A DNA stretch of 64,000 bases from Linum tenue (GCA_946122785.1 CAMGYJ010000011.1:2666001-2730000); one strand, 5' to 3'; shown: positions 42,455-54,987, counted from the stretch's first letter. A program made the numbers and translations. The notes: generated by a model not told the origin, from the letters alone.

Positions 42455-43906
42455 ATGGACGGAGAAGAAGAAAAGCTCCACATCCTGGTCTTCCCTTTCA
42501 TGGCGCAGGGCCACGTCATCCCCATGATCGACACCGCCAAGATCTTCGCCTCCCGGGGGCTCAAAGTAACCGTCGTCACCACCCCGCTCAACGCCCCTCT
42601 CTTCTCCAAGAACCTCCACCGCAGCTTCCCCTCGATCGCCGTCGAAACCCTCGAGTTCCCCGCCGCCGCCGCCGGCCTGCCGCCGGACTGCGAGAATTTC
42701 GACGTCAGCATGGGCTTCGACGCCGTCACCAAATTCTTCGTCGCCGCGGAAATGCTCCAATCCCCCTTCGAGAACCTCCTGGCGGAGACCCGACCCGACT
42801 GCGTCCTCGCCGACTGGTTCTTCCCCTGGACCACCGATTCGGCGGCGAAGTTCGGGATCCCGCGGCTCGTCTTCCGCGGGACCAATTTCTTCGCGTCGTG
42901 CCTCTCCGAACTGACCCGGATCCACCAGCCCCACAAGCGGGTCGGGTCGGAGTCCGACCCCTTCCCCGTACCCGGCCTCCCCGGCCCACCTGTTTTTCTG
43001 TCGATTGACCAGATGCCGGTGATCGACAGGCTGCTCGGCGGGGAAACTTTCGTCGGGAAGGTTTTCGAACGAGTCGCGGAGGCCGAATCGAAAAGCTACG
43101 GGACGATTCACAACACGATCTACGAGTTCGAGCCAAGGTACGCAGATCTGTACATGAAGGAATTGGGGAGGAGGGCTTGGAGCATCGGCCCTGTTTCTCT
43201 CTGCAATGTGGGGATCGAAGACAGAGCAAGCAGAGGGAAAGAATCCTCCATCGACGAACACTCCTGCCTCCAATTCCTGAACTCGAAAAAACCCAGATCT
43301 GTGGTCTACGTCTGCTTCGGGACCTTAGCGAACTTCTCAGATCCCCAATTGAAGGAAATCGCGGCCGGGCTGGAATCCTCGGGGCGGGAATTCGTGTGGG
43401 TGGTGAGAAGGGAGACAAACAGGGGAGGAGGAATTGACGGCGGCGGCGGAGAAGACAGCTGGCTGCCGGCGGGATTCGAGGAGAGGATGGAAGGGAAGGG
43501 GCTGATTATTCGGGGGTGGGCCCCGCAGGCGCTGATTCTGGACCACGTGGCGGTGGGCGGGTTCGTGACGCACTGCGGGTGGAACTCGACGCTGGAAGGG
43601 ATCACGGCGGGGCTGCCGATGGTGACGTGGCCGGTGACGGCGGAGCAGTTCTACAACGAGAAGCTGCTGACGGAGATCCTGGGGATTGGGATCGCGGTCG
43701 GGGTGAAGGTGGGGAGCGGAGCGGTGGCGGATGCGGTGGGGCGGATGATGGCGGAGGAGGGTGAGGAGGCGGCGGAGATGAGGAGGAAGACCAGCGAGCT
43801 GGGGAGGATAGCGAGGAGAGCGGTGGAGGAAGGCGGATCTTCGTTTGGTAATGTCAGTGCTTTGATCGGAGAGCTGAAACGGGACCTTCGCCTGGGGCGA
43901 AAGTGA
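42455..43906 (+). CDS. UDP-glycosyltransferase, group D (UGT73 type), copy 3
   Basis: A single exon of 483 codons. LVFPFMAQGHVIP gives catalytic His20, and DCVLADWFFPWT gives the Asp. The PSPG box starts at GWAPQALILDHVAVGGFVTH and continues [28 protein letters not shown], all key residues present. A Gly-rich insert (GGGIDGGGGED) sits in the linker before SWLPAGFEERM. ESKSYGTIHNTIYEFEPRY replaces the usual 'NSFYELEP' with NTIYEFEP, a small divergence in the acceptor half. A hAT MITE is inserted 6 bp after the stop codon, and its target duplication includes the last two bases of the stop, so the whole native 3' UTR is displaced. Acceptor unknown. Confidence 0.94.
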   Translation: MDGEEEKLHILVFPFMAQGHVIPMIDTAKIFASRGLKVTVVTTPLNAPLFSKNLHRSFPSIAVETLEFPAAAAGLPPDCENFDVSMGFDAVTKFFVAAEMLQSPFENLLAETRPDCVLADWFFPWTTDSAAKFGIPRLVFRGTNFFASCLSELTRIHQPHKRVGSESDPFPVPGLPGPPVFLSIDQMPVIDRLLGGETFVGKVFERVAEAESKSYGTIHNTIYEFEPRYADLYMKELGRRAWSIGPVSLCNVGIEDRASRGKESSIDEHSCLQFLNSKKPRSVVYVCFGTLANFSDPQLKEIAAGLESSGREFVWVVRRETNRGGGIDGGGGEDSWLPAGFEERMEGKGLIIRGWAPQALILDHVAVGGFVTHCGWNSTLEGITAGLPMVTWPVTAEQFYNEKLLTEILGIGIAVGVKVGSGAVADAVGRMMAEEGEEAAEMRRKTSELGRIARRAVEEGGSSFGNVSALIGELKRDLRLGRK

Positions 43907-43912
43907 ATCGGG

Positions 43913-44297
43913 CAAGGTTGTCAAACCGGTTTATGCCAGTGTACCGGTTTAGCAAGTGGAATGGTTCAACCGGTGGCACATACCGGTTTGTGCCGGTTCA
44001 TGCCGGTCAATATTACAAATAAAATTATAAATACTCATATTTAAACATGACATTTAACGTCAATACCTAAACATTTATACTTGAATCCAACAAATAACAT
44101 CAATATTTAACTTTTGTACTCATAAAATAAATAATAAAATAATTTTTATCAATTAAATTCTCTAAAATAAGGTCATTTTACTTAGACATTCGTATATCGA
44201 TCATACCGATCATACCGGTGGTGTCACGCCGGTTTTATAACCGGTACCGGTTGAACCCGGTACAACCGGTGGCACGCCGGCCGGCGTGACAACCATG
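43913..44297. mobile_element. hAT-type MITE immediately after UGT copy 3
   Basis: An 8 bp target duplication GAATCGGG (43905-43912 and 44298-44305) flanks ends CAAGGTTGTCAAACCGG and, inverted, CATGGTTGTCACGCCGG. The 385 bp element has CCGGTT-rich subterminal repeats and an AT-rich centre, and no coding capacity. Confidence 0.92.
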
Positions 44298-44305
44298 GAA
44301 TCGGG

Positions 44306-45837
44306 TATGTAGATTTTATTTTATTTATTTTTGGGCATTGTTTTATTTATTGAAACAAAACTAAATCAAGCCACCTACACTACATTATTGTCACAAAGGT
44401 TTATTAATGGATTGTTTTTACCTTCTTAGACCGGTCATATTCATCGCGATACCAATTTTGTATCACATTGTTTAAATACACAAGATCAAGCTAATTATAA
44501 CAATTTAAAAATAATTAAAACGGGCTAATTGGATTGGATTTTTGGACTCCGTGCACCCAGACCATTGTGATTCTTGCGCTCGATTATCTTTCCAACTCCA
44601 TAATTTAGCTAAGTATGGAAATCCCTTCTGATGTGGCGAGATGGGGTCATTAGTGTAGCTCATGGCTCGCGAACATACCACATCTTATGTGAGTAATGAG
44701 TATAGGGTTATTAGCAACACATCGCCAGCATGGTGGTTTTTAATGACCGCATAAAAGTGTCTAGTGCTATAAATTGGGGTAAAAATTGAATAAATATGGA
44801 GTATCCCACCTAATGTGACGAGATGGGGTAGTGTACCCTATGGACCAAGAACATACCCCTTTACCAATGGAGTACCACCTTAATATGATAGAGGGCATCA
44901 CACTGTGGCAAGAGAGAGGGATCACCATACCCCTCCCGATGTGATGGGGGGAGATCGCCATACTCCCCCCAGTCTTTCGAGGTGGGGTAGGAATTGGTTA
45001 AGTTTTGAGATTGCCACACTCATCCGAGTTCTTGTAATTTGGCTAAGTGTTAAATACCCTATTGATGTGGTGTAAGGAGAATGTGATATTGAGATACCCC
45101 AGGTTATCGAAAAGGGAGGACATTAAAGTGGTAAGGTGGTCACTCCCGCTCTCACAATCATAAGCAGTGAATTGTTTTTGTCGATTTGACTCATGTGATC
45201 CAAACACCTAACCACATGTGACAAGCAAAACAAAGTTAAGGAGGAACTACTAAGTGGAAGGAGTCAAGGCAAAATAGGGGGCCACTCTCAATGTCAAGGC
45301 ATCATCAAAGCAGTGGACTGAGTCACTGTCACTCCATGTTAGCCTATTGGTTTTTGAAGGCATTTACTTTTTGTGACTATTCGATAGGAGGTGAATGTTG
45401 ACAGAACAATGATTCGCAAAATTCACAACTCGACGGTGTTTGTTAAGTTCTATTTTTTTTTTTCTTTTGCAAATTAGCTATAGTCGTAGTTCTCGAGCTC
45501 TCTCTTAGGTCTTTGTCTCGTGATCAGTTGTAAAAGAAATCGAACACCCCTGTTTGAACTTTGCTCAAGGAGGTGTGGCTGTGTTTATTTAATTGTTTTT
45601 TTCAAGAAGTCAATGTGCAATCCATTCAATTTCAATACAAAATTTCAAAATTTTATAGTGCCGAAACATGAATTTTTCAACATAATCTCGGGCATCGACA
45701 CAAATTTCAGTTTTACTTGAAGCCAAATTCCACGAAAATCTATGGAAACCATTTGTTTCAAAGTACATGTTGATATGTATTGGATAGGCGTTACAACCTA
45801 GCGAAATACAAATTTTCTTCTGACAAACCATATATAC
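44306..45837. other. Intergenic with degenerate repeats
   Basis: Between about 44590 and 45100 similar phrases recur (GATGTGGCGAGATGGGGT near 44632, AATGTGACGAGATGGGGT near 44811, GATGTGGTGTAAGGAG near 45063), suggesting an old tandem repeat with a unit near 200 bp. The rest is AT-rich with no gene or recognisable transposon ends. Confidence 0.4.
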
Positions 45838-45840
45838 ATA

Positions 45841-47807
45841 GGGGTCGTTTGGATTAGCAATTTTAATATGAGTGATTTCAGCTCAAATTCCTCATTTAAA
45901 AAACCAGATAATTTAAATCAGTTATTTTACCCAAATTACTTGTTTGTTTGAGGATCAGAGATTTTGATCCAAAATGTTTAAAGACTACCTTACCCTCGTC
46001 TTCTCCCTCCTGCCTCCTTCGGATCCAAAGAAGAAACCCAGAAATCGCCATCATAGCCACCAAACCATCATGACCATTGACCACCAGTATACCATAATCA
46101 CCCCCTTTATCCAATTGAAGAAACCATTATTCATTTATTCATCATCGTTACCAGTAGACAAACTAATCCCACCATGCAATCAATCTACTCTCGGAAACCC
46201 AAAATTCCTAATTTGGGGATTAGGGTTCCCTCGAATAGCCAGCAACCATCGCACCATCCTCGACCAAGTCATCGCCGGTGGTCAGTGGCGGACCCAGGAT
46301 TTTGGGATAGGTGTATGACCAATAAAATAGAATTAAAAATAAATTAATTAATAAATTAATTAATTTAAAATAAACAGAAAAATTTTATTCCTAAATTTCA
46401 CCAATTTCATTATTTCTTACAGTGAACCACAACGATTTTTCATATTCTTAAAGGTTTCTTAATTGCATTTGTCCATTAGATTACAAATCAAATATTTTTT
46501 ATGTACAAAATGAAACAATTATTCATAAACTGGTCACTCAACTTATACCAAAGATTGTTCTTAATTAAACTCATATATGGAAAATGTCATTTTGTAGCTT
46601 GCAGTTGCAAGAGGTAAAGTCAATACTAATTTAAGATGAGAAATTTGGTATAAGAAGCTCGAAGGGTGGCCACATGTGTCAACGTGGAAATTTGAATGAG
46701 CATGAGGATGTCGTTGGCTCGATGCCGATAATTGAAGGGTGGCTACAGGCGTCAACGTGGAAAGAAATAACTAAACTAGAAAGCAAGTTGAAAATTGACT
46801 TAAAGAAAAATCTATGGAAGAAGCTATGGGGAAAGACAGTCTGGAATTCACTATCTAATTATTCGACTCAACCAGCTTATTAATCAAATTTAATTCTCAT
46901 TCAAACTATCGATGTTGTCTCTAAGGACTAAGGTGATAGCTATCTTTCTAAATACTCATTATGTACTAAGTAGTCAATTAATTGTTTACACTTGTGCAAC
47001 CAACTAATTAACTACATAACCCGAAGTCCGATAACTACTATATTTACATATTTTAATAATATTATGAAAATATTTTTTTTGTAATGTAATAAGGTGTGTC
47101 GATTACAATTATTGGAGGTGTGTCGGAGGTCCCATATTCGTATTTTTAACACCGAAAATTTGTAGGTTCTTCACAAAAAATTTGAACCAAGGTGTGTCGG
47201 GTGACACACCTTGGTCAAAGGTGGGTCCGCCCCTGCCGGTGGTGGCACTCAGAAGGGGATTGTATTTGTCAACGGAGTTGTTGTGGCTTTGTTCGGAAAC
47301 GTTCGGCGGAGTTGGAGGAAGAAGAACAAGACGTCGACGTTTGTTGTGGCTCTGTTCGCAAGACGACCGACGAATCTGAGAGAGAGAGAAGAAGATGTCG
47401 TCGATGACTGCAACATTCTCTGTGAGACGCCAGGCGGATCTGGAAGGGAAAAGAAGCCGACGAGTTGTGACGGAGGGAGGGAAGGGATCTGAGGGAGAGA
47501 AAAGAAGATGTCGTCGATGGGAAGAATGAGAGGTAGGTCCGTGAAAATTGTGGTTAAGGGTACAATTGGATTAACAAAAAATGAGTAGGGACACAGTTGA
47601 CAGATATGAAAAAATTGGGGCCGGATTTTAAAATACTTGAGGGGTGGTAGCTATTTCCAATTCCGGACTGGACCGGATTTTAAAATTCCGAGTGGCCCAA
47701 ATCCCGCATTATTTGAAAGCTACCCAAACGCGGAAATGGATTAAAATACTGGATGGGCCGGAAATCTGGCTGAATCCCTCATCAGTTTCCCTGATCCAAA
47801 CGGGCCC
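45841..47807. mobile_element. PIF/Harbinger-like non-autonomous element with nested hAT
   Basis: The ends read GGGGTCGTTTGGATTAG and, inverted, GGGCCCGTTTGGATCAG, matching at 14 of 17 positions, and are flanked by ATA (45838-45840 and 47808-47810). The GGGCCCGTTTGG-type start and 3 bp duplication fit PIF/Harbinger elements, though their usual target is TWA. Removing the nested hAT leaves about 1 kb with no transposase. Confidence 0.65.
46283..47235. mobile_element. Non-autonomous hAT element nested in the PIF-like element
   Basis: An 8 bp target duplication CCGGTGGT (46275-46282 and 47236-47243) flanks ends CAGTGGCGGACCCA and, inverted, CAGGGGCGGACCCA. 953 bp, AT-rich, no transposase frame. 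Confidence 0.9.
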
Positions 47808-47810
47808 ATA

Positions 47811-48355
47811 GTTGATTAGATCGGTCGCCTTTAGCTCCACTCCATATTTAGGACCGCAACTATCACCATTCACCACCACTACTTTTTCACGACGACATTT
47901 CCCATCCTTGTTATTATTTTGACAATCAGTCCTTGGCAGCTGGTACTACATCCTATCCTCTGCAAAGGAATCCGTAATAAATATCGTCCATTCCCATTGG
48001 TTACAAATGATGAGAGCTAAGAGGGGGAATTGGAGTCCTAATTTTCCACTCACTTCTACGACGAAAGGGAAAGGGATAGGGATATGTCATCTCTGCATTA
48101 TTAGTTATTACCCTTGTCGTCCTCTTCATTCCCACGACAGTTTTCGAGACTCAAGAGGTGATAGGTTCTTCTTCTGCACATGGGGAAGTAGAACCGATAT
48201 TACCCACTGGTTCTTCACTGTATATCCAGAACTTTTGACGATCGAGAGAGGGTCTTGTGTTGGGATGCCGACAACCCATGTTTATTAAGTATAGGGCATT
48301 CGAATCCGTGCGAACTTCAAACACGTATGAGAAGGCTTTCGTTCGAGAGGGATGC
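47811..48355. other. Intergenic, nothing recognised
   Basis: Low-complexity-free sequence with short frames only; no repeat boundary, RNA gene or conserved protein is seen. Confidence 0.4.
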
Positions 48356-48363
48356 CGTATTAG

Positions 48364-49125
48364 TAGGGGTGAACAAACACACCCGCAAATCGACCTACCC
48401 GTCCAATCCGATCCAACCCACTCGTATTAATCGCTAAAACTAAGGTTTTGGGTTGGGTGAGGGTTTTCTTTTGTACAACCCGCCTCTTTTGGGTTGGATT
48501 TTGGTTTACACAACCCGTAGAACCCGACCCAACCCGTGTTCCAATTATTAGTATAATTTCGTATCCAAAAAATATTTAAGTCGTATATAGCCATACTTAT
48601 GAGAAAATTAAGATATTTCTTCATGTTTTTCTCTCATGGTCTCTCTAATCTAATGCATTCTTTAGCTTAAAGTTCAGGCATATATTTAAAATAGCTATGA
48701 TTCATGTAATCCTTTTCTTGTGTACAATTTTAATAGAATCACATATTATGGATGCGTTTGTTTATAACCCTTTCAGCTTATTTCAACAAATGTCGTGAAA
48801 AAATTAAACATATGTTGAAATAAATCACATTTTATTAAAATTCAAACAATATTTGTGAATTTTGATACCTTTCACTTCGGTTTATTCATTTGAAATTTTA
48901 ATTAGTTATAAAATATTTTTATGGTGTAGAATAATTAAATATTTTGTGTTGGGTTGGGTTTTTACTTAAAAATATCGTCAACCCGACCCAACCCAATTAG
49001 AAACAAACCGTAGGGTTTTAATATTTATGGGGTGGGTTTGAGTTTAATATTTCCCAAACCGTAGTGCATCGGTCGGGTGATTAAAATGGGCTAAATCCGG
49101 ACCACCCGACCCATGTACACCCCTA
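48364..49125. mobile_element. Non-autonomous hAT element
   Basis: An 8 bp target duplication CGTATTAG (48356-48363 and 49126-49133) flanks ends TAGGGGTGAACA and, inverted, TAGGGGTGTACA. Subterminal parts have AACCCGACCC / GGGTTGGGTT motifs, here inverted at the two ends. 762 bp with no transposase. Confidence 0.92.
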
Positions 49126-49375
49126 CGTATTAGTAAAGGGTATAAGATTCATAAATTAACGTCTCTCAACAACTCGAGTTATTGAAATCAACCGGTTCTT
49201 AATATTGTTATTGAAGTCTTTGAAAACTGAGACTTATGTTTGAATCCCAACGAACCACGTTTGTTAAGCTTGTTAAGCTCATGTTATTCGAACGTGTAGC
49301 TAATTGAAAAATTATTCATTCACATTACATCCTACTGAAAAAGATGTAGGATGTAACATTCCACATTAATGTTCA

Positions 49376-51085
49376 TCACGTTTGCGATCTCAACTCCTCG
49401 ATCAAAGCACTCAGATCAAAGTAAGACGATCCACCTTCTTCCACAGCTTTCCTCGCCATCTCCCCGAGAGCTTTAGCTCTCCGATGCATTCCCATCACCT
49501 CTTCAACTTCCCTCGACATGACGCGCCTCAAAGCGCTCTCTACCGCCGCGTGCCCCACCGTCCCTCCTCCGTCAACCGACCACTCCCGACCGCCCACCGA
49601 AACCCCGATCCTCACCACCTCCGTCACCAGCTTCTCGTTGTAAAACTGGTCCGCCATCACGGGCCATGTCACCATCGGCAAGCCCGCCGTGATCCCCTCG
49701 AGCGTCGAGTTCCATCCGTAGTGGGTCACCAGTGCGCCGATGGCCGCATGGTCCAGGATCAGGACCTGTGGCGCCCACCCTCGGATTATCATCCCTCTCC
49801 CTGACGTCCGGTCTTCGAATCCTTCTGGCAGCCAGTTGTTGCCATCATCTTCTTGATGACACTCTCTGACCACCCATATGAACTGGCACTCGGACGCCTC
49901 GATCCCGATCGCGATCTCCCTCATTTGCTCGGCGCTGAACTTCACGATGCTCCCGAAGCTTACGTAGACGACGGTGTTCGGTTCCTTGGAGTCGAGCCAC
50001 TTCAGGCACTCGTCGCGGCCGATCGTGGCTTCCTTTCCGCGGACTGCTCTGTCGTCCGCGTTGCAGAGGGAGACCGGACCCACGTGCCACGATCTCCTAC
50101 CTGCATGTCGAAAAAATCAGTCGATCCCAAAAACTCGAACTCATAGGAGAGATGTTCAGTAATCGATCTTATACCACATGACTAACACTACCTAGAACCC
50201 TCCGGTAATGGTCGGCGTAGGCGGGCTCGAGCTCGTAGAAGCTGTTGACCACCGTTCCGAAACATTCCGAGCTCGACTCCCCCACCCTCTTGAAAAACTC
50301 AAACATGAAGTCCTCCTCCTTCTCGCTGCTTCCTGTATATGGATAGTTGGATACACACGGTACGAGTAGTATTATGTTGTGCTACGGGTATTTGTTATGT
50401 AATCTAGCTAGTAGCAAAGGTATAATATTTTTTTTTATCAAAAGTCGGGTAGAAGTTGGGTATTTTCCATATTAGTGTTAATTAAGGTATTGTTACCGGT
50501 GGTCTGTCGTGACGGCAGCTGCCGCCTGGTGAACCGGACTTCGTCGGGAAGTCCGGGGATCACGAACGACTCGTCGTCCGAGGAGACGCGGTTCTGCGGC
50601 TCGTGGGTCGCCACGGCATCGCCGGCGGCCAGGGCGAAGAAGCTGGTGCCGTGGAAGATCAGCCTGGGGATGCCGAATTTCGCGGCGGATTCGGTGGCCC
50701 ACGGGAACAGCATGTCGGCGACGAGGCAGTCCGGCCGGTCCTGCTCCAGGAGCTTCTCGAAGGGCTCCCGGAGCGCGACGGCGGCGCGTGTGAATTGGGA
50801 GACGCCTTCCCAACCTTTGTTGTGGGCGGAGATGAACTCGAGGTTCTGGCACTCCGCCGGCAGCCCGAACTCGGCCGCCGGGAAGTCGATGAGCCGGGTC
50901 TGGATGTCTGGGCCGGTGGTGGTGGTGGCGGAGAAGTTGGGGGCGTTGAGAGGGGTGGTGACGATGGTGGTCTTGACGCCTCGGCCGGCGAAGAGCTTGG
51001 CCATGTCGACGGTCGGGATTAGGTGGCCGTGGGCGAGGAACGGGAAGAAGTAGACGTGAAGCAGCCGGTCGGTGGAATTGGCCAT
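49376..51085 (-). CDS. UDP-glycosyltransferase, group D (UGT73 type), copy 4, with two introns and altered PSPG box
   Basis: Exons 51085-50497, 50332-50192 and 50100-49376 join by GT-AG borders, both introns in phase 1, to 484 codons. [12 protein letters not shown] gives catalytic His21, and [12 protein letters not shown] gives the Asp. The second exon carries [20 protein letters not shown] and the 'YELEP' block. The third exon starts [12 protein letters not shown]. The PSPG box reads [20 protein letters not shown] then [10 protein letters not shown], with Tyr (TAC) instead of the near-invariant Cys (TGC), and MADQF instead of AEQF at its end. The other four copies are intronless, as is usual for UGT73, so the introns look gained or secondarily formed. 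All exons are open and splice sites canonical, so it may be active; the box changes could alter or weaken donor binding. Confidence 0.88.
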
Positions 51086-53731
51086 TTCCTTGTTTGTTTG
51101 TTTGTTTCTTTTTTTTTTTTTTTTTGATGGTTTTGTTTCTTTCCCTTCTAAGGAAGTGGAATTATTTATAGTGGCAATAGGTGAAATTGTTCATATTTTT
51201 CTTTTTATATTTTCCCTACTTATTATCACTAGTTTTTTACCCGCCCGTTGGGCGGTGTATTTTGTTTGGTTATTTTATAATTCGTGATAGTATTCTAATT
51301 GTTATTATTATTTATGTTTGTTAAGGTAATATATATGGAATTGTAAATCCCACTTACCTTATTTCAGGTATTGTTTCATACTTTTATACCTTTTGTTTAT
51401 TTATGAACATTTTAATTTTATTAACTGAGCTCTTTGTAGATTGTTCTTTATTGATTTAGAATTTTTTTATCGAACTCGCCCTTTAAGATTATAAACATAA
51501 GAGTTATTCATTCTTTAGCACACAATTGTGATAAAGAAGTTAAAAAATTTACAGCAACAAAGAAGAAGTTAGAATAAGAAAATATGCTTCAATTAATAAA
51601 AAAATAAGCGAAGAGCTTTTAATTTTCTCTCCCTTCTCATATGTCGGTATACGATAATAGAGAATATTCCGATCTAAATCCCATGAATATCTGAATTATC
51701 ACTTACACATACAACTTTGGAATAATGAGGAAACTCATTAGCATCCACGTCCATCAATCTTCCACCTACTCGTTTAATTACCTTGAAATGTTCTAAAAAA
51801 CCAACCACAAACAAAACTATCAGCTGTCACAAACTTATTAAAGTAATATTTTCAGCAAATTAAATTGCATATACTTAAATACAATTTATATTTTGTAGAG
51901 AGCTACATATCTCATGCAGAAAAGAATTGTGATATTTACCTAATAACAACGTAGAAAAATAATGAAAGGAGCAGTCTTCAATACAACTCAACTCATTTTA
52001 TAATGCAGATTCCTCATTTGTGAACTGAATATATGCATCAATCCAAATAGTAGTTTGTAAGAAAACAATCATGTCAAAATCAAGGTTTAGTTAGGGATTC
52101 AATGCGGAAAAATTCATCTTAATGAAACAAACATGTAGAAATTAAAAAAACATCAAAATAGACAACCGAGAAACCACCATTATCATTTTCTTTCTTCTTC
52201 GCGACCTTTATAAAACCCCAATTATGTTCTCTTCTACTTATAACCTCTTTGCTACCTACTAATTACTAAACAGATCATCATTGTATTGCTAGCTAGTAGC
52301 ATGTCAATCATGAACATAAAATATAATAAACAACCATCACAACTCTTCTTTCTATTTCAACATTCACGAAATCGAATTGTAATAGGCATTCAAGAAAAAT
52401 GATCAATTATTCAATCTAATGAGGTATGCCCTAAGTCCAACCAATGAACCTTTCTAATTATATTTTATATATTTAAATAAAAGTATATGACGACCCTTCT
52501 CCTTGAAAAACAAAGAAGAAACACATTCACTCATCGAGAGTGGGAAAATTTACCATCCAGCAGTTATAATTTAGAAGAAATTAAGAAAAGAATGGAAGAA
52601 GAGTATAACTCGGCCAGTCAACCGCAAACAATAACATATCGATGAGAAAGTGAGACCAGTTGCTAGCTTCAGATCAAGGAGGAAGAGGGAGTAGTCGACA
52701 ACCCTCGGCTTGGTTCACCTCATCTTCACAATGATCAGATGAACTTTTTCGTTAACATGCAAAAATATGTTACAACTGCTCAAAATTTTGTCATCTAATC
52801 ATTGCCTCGTGTAACTCCTGCCTCCTATTCTCATACAAAGAAAAGAAAATCATATGTATTACCATTTCCTTCTCTATAAATTATGAGAATACAAATATTA
52901 GAAATCTCAAAAAAATTGGCAACTAAGAAGAGGGTTTTGTTTATTTTTATGGTGGTTGACATACTTTCTTGATTTCTTATTTTCAAATTTGGATTTTATT
53001 TCCAGCGAGACAATCAAAATGGGAAATGGGACAGAAACAAATTAAAAGTTTGCATTAATAATTAATATGTTTTTATTTAATTGGAATAAATAAGAAGTTT
53101 TTAAAAAAATACAATTATTGCTCTGTCAAGTTTATATTCAAACATTTTGCTATAAAATTTATACTTGTTTTATTTGATAGGTATGTACATTAGAAAGAAG
53201 TGAGTGTTTGATAGAAAAAAAAAACATATAGTCATATCGATCATTTCTCAAAGTCGATTGATTATCAAACCCTTGTTTTCTCTTAGACCATCGTTTATAT
53301 TTTGTTTAATTGAAAATATTATTATTTATGTGTGTGTGTTTTTTTCTTGCTTCATCAAAATGTAACTTATTATTAAATTTTAGTAAAAATGAGTAGAAAA
53401 TTTATTTAATCAGATTTAATCAGCTTGGGTTAAACAAACACGACATATCACTCTCTGTTTCCATCTTTATAGTTTGTTTAATTGGAAAAAAAGATGATTA
53501 CTTATGTATGTGTTTGGTTGTTTAAATGTTTCCTAAAAAATTAACTTATTTTAATTTTATTTTAATTTTAGTAAAAATGAGTAGAATTATTAAAAGAAGA
53601 GAGAGATAGCTTCATAAATAGATCAATAAATAGTTTTTTGTTTGTAAAAAAATTGTCCACCTTGGCAACTTGTGCATTCACCAAGTGCTTATGTGGCAAG
53701 AAGTTATTTTTGAATAGCCATAATATTTAGT

Positions 53732-53765
<34 letters not shown>

Positions 53766-54978
53766 GCTACAAAAAGATGTGGTTAAGCCTGGTCTAGGTG
53801 TCAGGCAACATCAAAATGTTACGTTTGGGATTTTTATTTGGCGAGTTTGCAATCCAAAATGGGGCGATGATGGACGACAACACCTAGGTGTCACCTTCGG
53901 TAATCAATAACAAAATGAAATTAACATAATTTACAAAATGAATCTTTTCACCGAATCGATCTTTTCAATAATCCTAAAACTTTTTGAGATAATAAGCTAC
54001 GGTTCTACGGGTTTGTAATATGTTTTTTCATATTTTTTAAGTGTTGAGTAAGTTCCTAATCATTTGAACTAAAGTAGAAGTGCAGTAAAACATCTATTTC
54101 ATTCATCATTTAGTACGAATTACTATTTCTACCTTTAGCGGCTATGCACGATAAGGCAAGACCCCCAACGCCCGCCTTACGCAAAGCGGATTCTTTAACC
54201 TTACTAACTATGCATAAAAATGAATGCAGAATTTGATGAAGATTAAGTTGGAAGCATAATTAGTGATCACGCTACGAGATCGGTGTTAATGCAAACATAG
54301 TTTTTTTTAAGTATGATATAGATTTACTTTTCTCGTTAGGTACTACTTAAAAGATTCGAACTTGTAACGTGCAAGGCTAGCTAGTGACACAAACATAATT
54401 TGTTATATACGAAACAAAAATTTCTTTTTATTTCCTGCTTTGATCAAGATTAGTGAATATAAATCTATAGACATCAAGTGAATAAAAGTCTTTGTCTGAT
54501 CTAGAGAAATATTAAAGTAATAAAAAAATGAAAATTTTAATATTGAGAAATTGTAACAAGGAAGGGAAAGAGATCTAAAAGAATCATTCCTGAGATTTGT
54601 TTCACTAATTTGTAGCTCTTTCTATTGAAAATTGTTTTTGTATTGCCTTGATTAGCTTGTTCAATTACAATCTTAGAGGTCACAATCTCATTAAAGTTCA
54701 TTTATTTATTTTAAGGGATACGTTTATAATTATAGAAGAGCTTTTATTTTAGTTGGTTTTAGTTGGATTCGTGTATTTTCTGAAAAGTACAATAGTGCTT
54801 ATTTTCTTATATTCCATAATTTGGTACCTAAATTTTCATCTGTCTGGTAATGAAAATATCATCAACATATTACATTTTGGTACCTCAATTTTTTTATAAT
54901 AACATTTTAGTAACTGAACTTTTCAAATCATATTTCATTTGCCAGGATTACATCGCGGTCCCATGACCATCCATGCAT
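51086..54978. other. AT-rich intergenic DNA with possible transposon ends
   Basis: The first 140 bp are the upstream region of UGT copy 4, with a T-tract. At 51228 ACTAGTTTTTTACCCG is followed by a perfect hairpin (CCGCCC GTT GGGCGG, 51241-51255). The same kind of terminus is seen at 54987 and, inverted, at 61545. A GATA microsatellite lies at 53733-53766 and could be the other end of a 2.5 kb element, but I cannot show a target duplication. No gene is seen. Confidence 0.4.
53733..53766. repeat. (GATA)n microsatellite
   Basis: About eight GATA units in a row, preceded by TTTAGTATA. Confidence 0.9.
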
Positions 54979-54987
54979 TTACATGTA

